From the NCBI RefSeq assembly GCF_016906995.1, contig NZ_JAFBBD010000003.1:62001-126000 (forward strand): a stretch of 64,000 nt of DNA, in the 5' to 3' direction. This document shows, one piece after another, positions 63,929 to 64,000 of this stretch. Source of the stretch: Spongiibacter marinus (lineage in GTDB: Bacteria; Pseudomonadota; Gammaproteobacteria; Pseudomonadales; Spongiibacteraceae). The translations under genes were made by a program, and so were the position numbers. The notes beneath the pieces are model-generated. The model searched no databases, was not told where the DNA came from, and saw nothing but the letters and a program-made list of their open reading frames with translations. Position 1 is the first letter of the stretch, and each line of letters begins with the position of its first letter.

Positions 63929-64000
63929 TTAGGCCTCCCCTGACTGCAGGTTGCTCAAGAAAGGCTTGTAGCCATTCTCGCCCATCCAGAATTGCAGTAG
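63929..64000 (-). CDS. nqrC: Na+-translocating NADH:quinone reductase subunit C, C-terminal end (cut by window edge)
   Basis: The last 23 codons and stop of the gene upstream of nqrD are visible (FWMGENGYKPFLSNLQSGEA), matching the end of NqrC, which carries a covalently bound FMN at a periplasmic threonine outside this window. The remainder continues past base 64000. Confidence 0.88.
   Translation of the reverse strand, partial: LLQFWMGENGYKPFLSNLQSGEA

Overview
The window reads as an ordinary chromosomal segment of a free-living, probably marine, gammaproteobacterium. The evidence is gene order and gene content. There is a GacA/UvrY-type regulator followed by uvrC, pgsA, tRNA-Gly and tRNA-Cys. 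There is an envelope run comEC-exbB-exbD-msbA-lpxK-kdsB-phosphatase-murB, a complete lolCDE operon, and an nqr(C)DEF-apbE-nqrM sodium-pump operon. rdgC, rmuC and a YqhA-family gene are also present. Together these point to the Pseudomonadales/Cellvibrionales neighbourhood (Spongiibacteraceae-like is my guess, not shown). There is no rRNA, no CRISPR array and no intact insertion sequence that I can see.

Layout. 1-8.7 kb: the end of an acyl-CoA ligase, a DUF1232 protein, a left-pointing run with Bcp peroxiredoxin, RmuC, a Nudix hydrolase and a flavin reductase, the overlapping gloC-moaC-moaD-moaE group (molybdopterin synthesis), and a secreted amidase. 8.9-15.6 kb is the most irregular stretch. 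It holds a tRNA-Ser, a 1010-residue surface lipoprotein with a 21-unit GGET repeat and four related cysteine-paired modules, a chimeric relic that joins a type I restriction (HsdR-like) helicase piece to a LuxR-type HTH, an intact LuxR paralogue, an unrecognised exported protein and a GcvA-like LysR regulator. 16-29 kb: YqhA, RdgC, a lipoprotein, a CPA1 antiporter with a TrkA domain, a SnoaL protein beside an amidohydrolase-fold protein that has lost its metal-site residues, HIT and metallo-beta-lactamase proteins, a two-subunit molybdenum hydroxylase (a likely client of the moa genes), a beta-barrel protein and an ABC1-family kinase.

29.3-34.1 kb is a DNA-repair island: a perfect CTGT-N8-ACAG LexA-type operator, then a FAN1-type VRR nuclease translationally coupled to an XPD/DinG-type Fe-S helicase with an N-terminal PD-(D/E)XK nuclease domain, facing an HMCES/YedK (SRAP) gene. 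The inferred theme is SOS-induced repair of crosslinks and abasic sites. 34.2-39.5 kb: a MOSC-flavin-ferredoxin fusion, an amine oxidase, an alpha/beta hydrolase and an AraC regulator.

39.7-43.9 kb: the tRNA trio that elsewhere is contiguous (Gly-Cys-Leu) is split. tRNA-Leu(UAA) lies 3.9 kb from tRNA-Cys, and the gap holds an integrase-like ORF, a small lipoprotein gene broken by an in-frame TAA, and an S8-type protease in which the usual catalytic His is Glu. From 44 kb on are housekeeping genes for DNA repair, phospholipid and LPS synthesis, peptidoglycan, lipoprotein sorting and the Na+-pumping NADH dehydrogenase, whose nqrC gene runs off the right edge.
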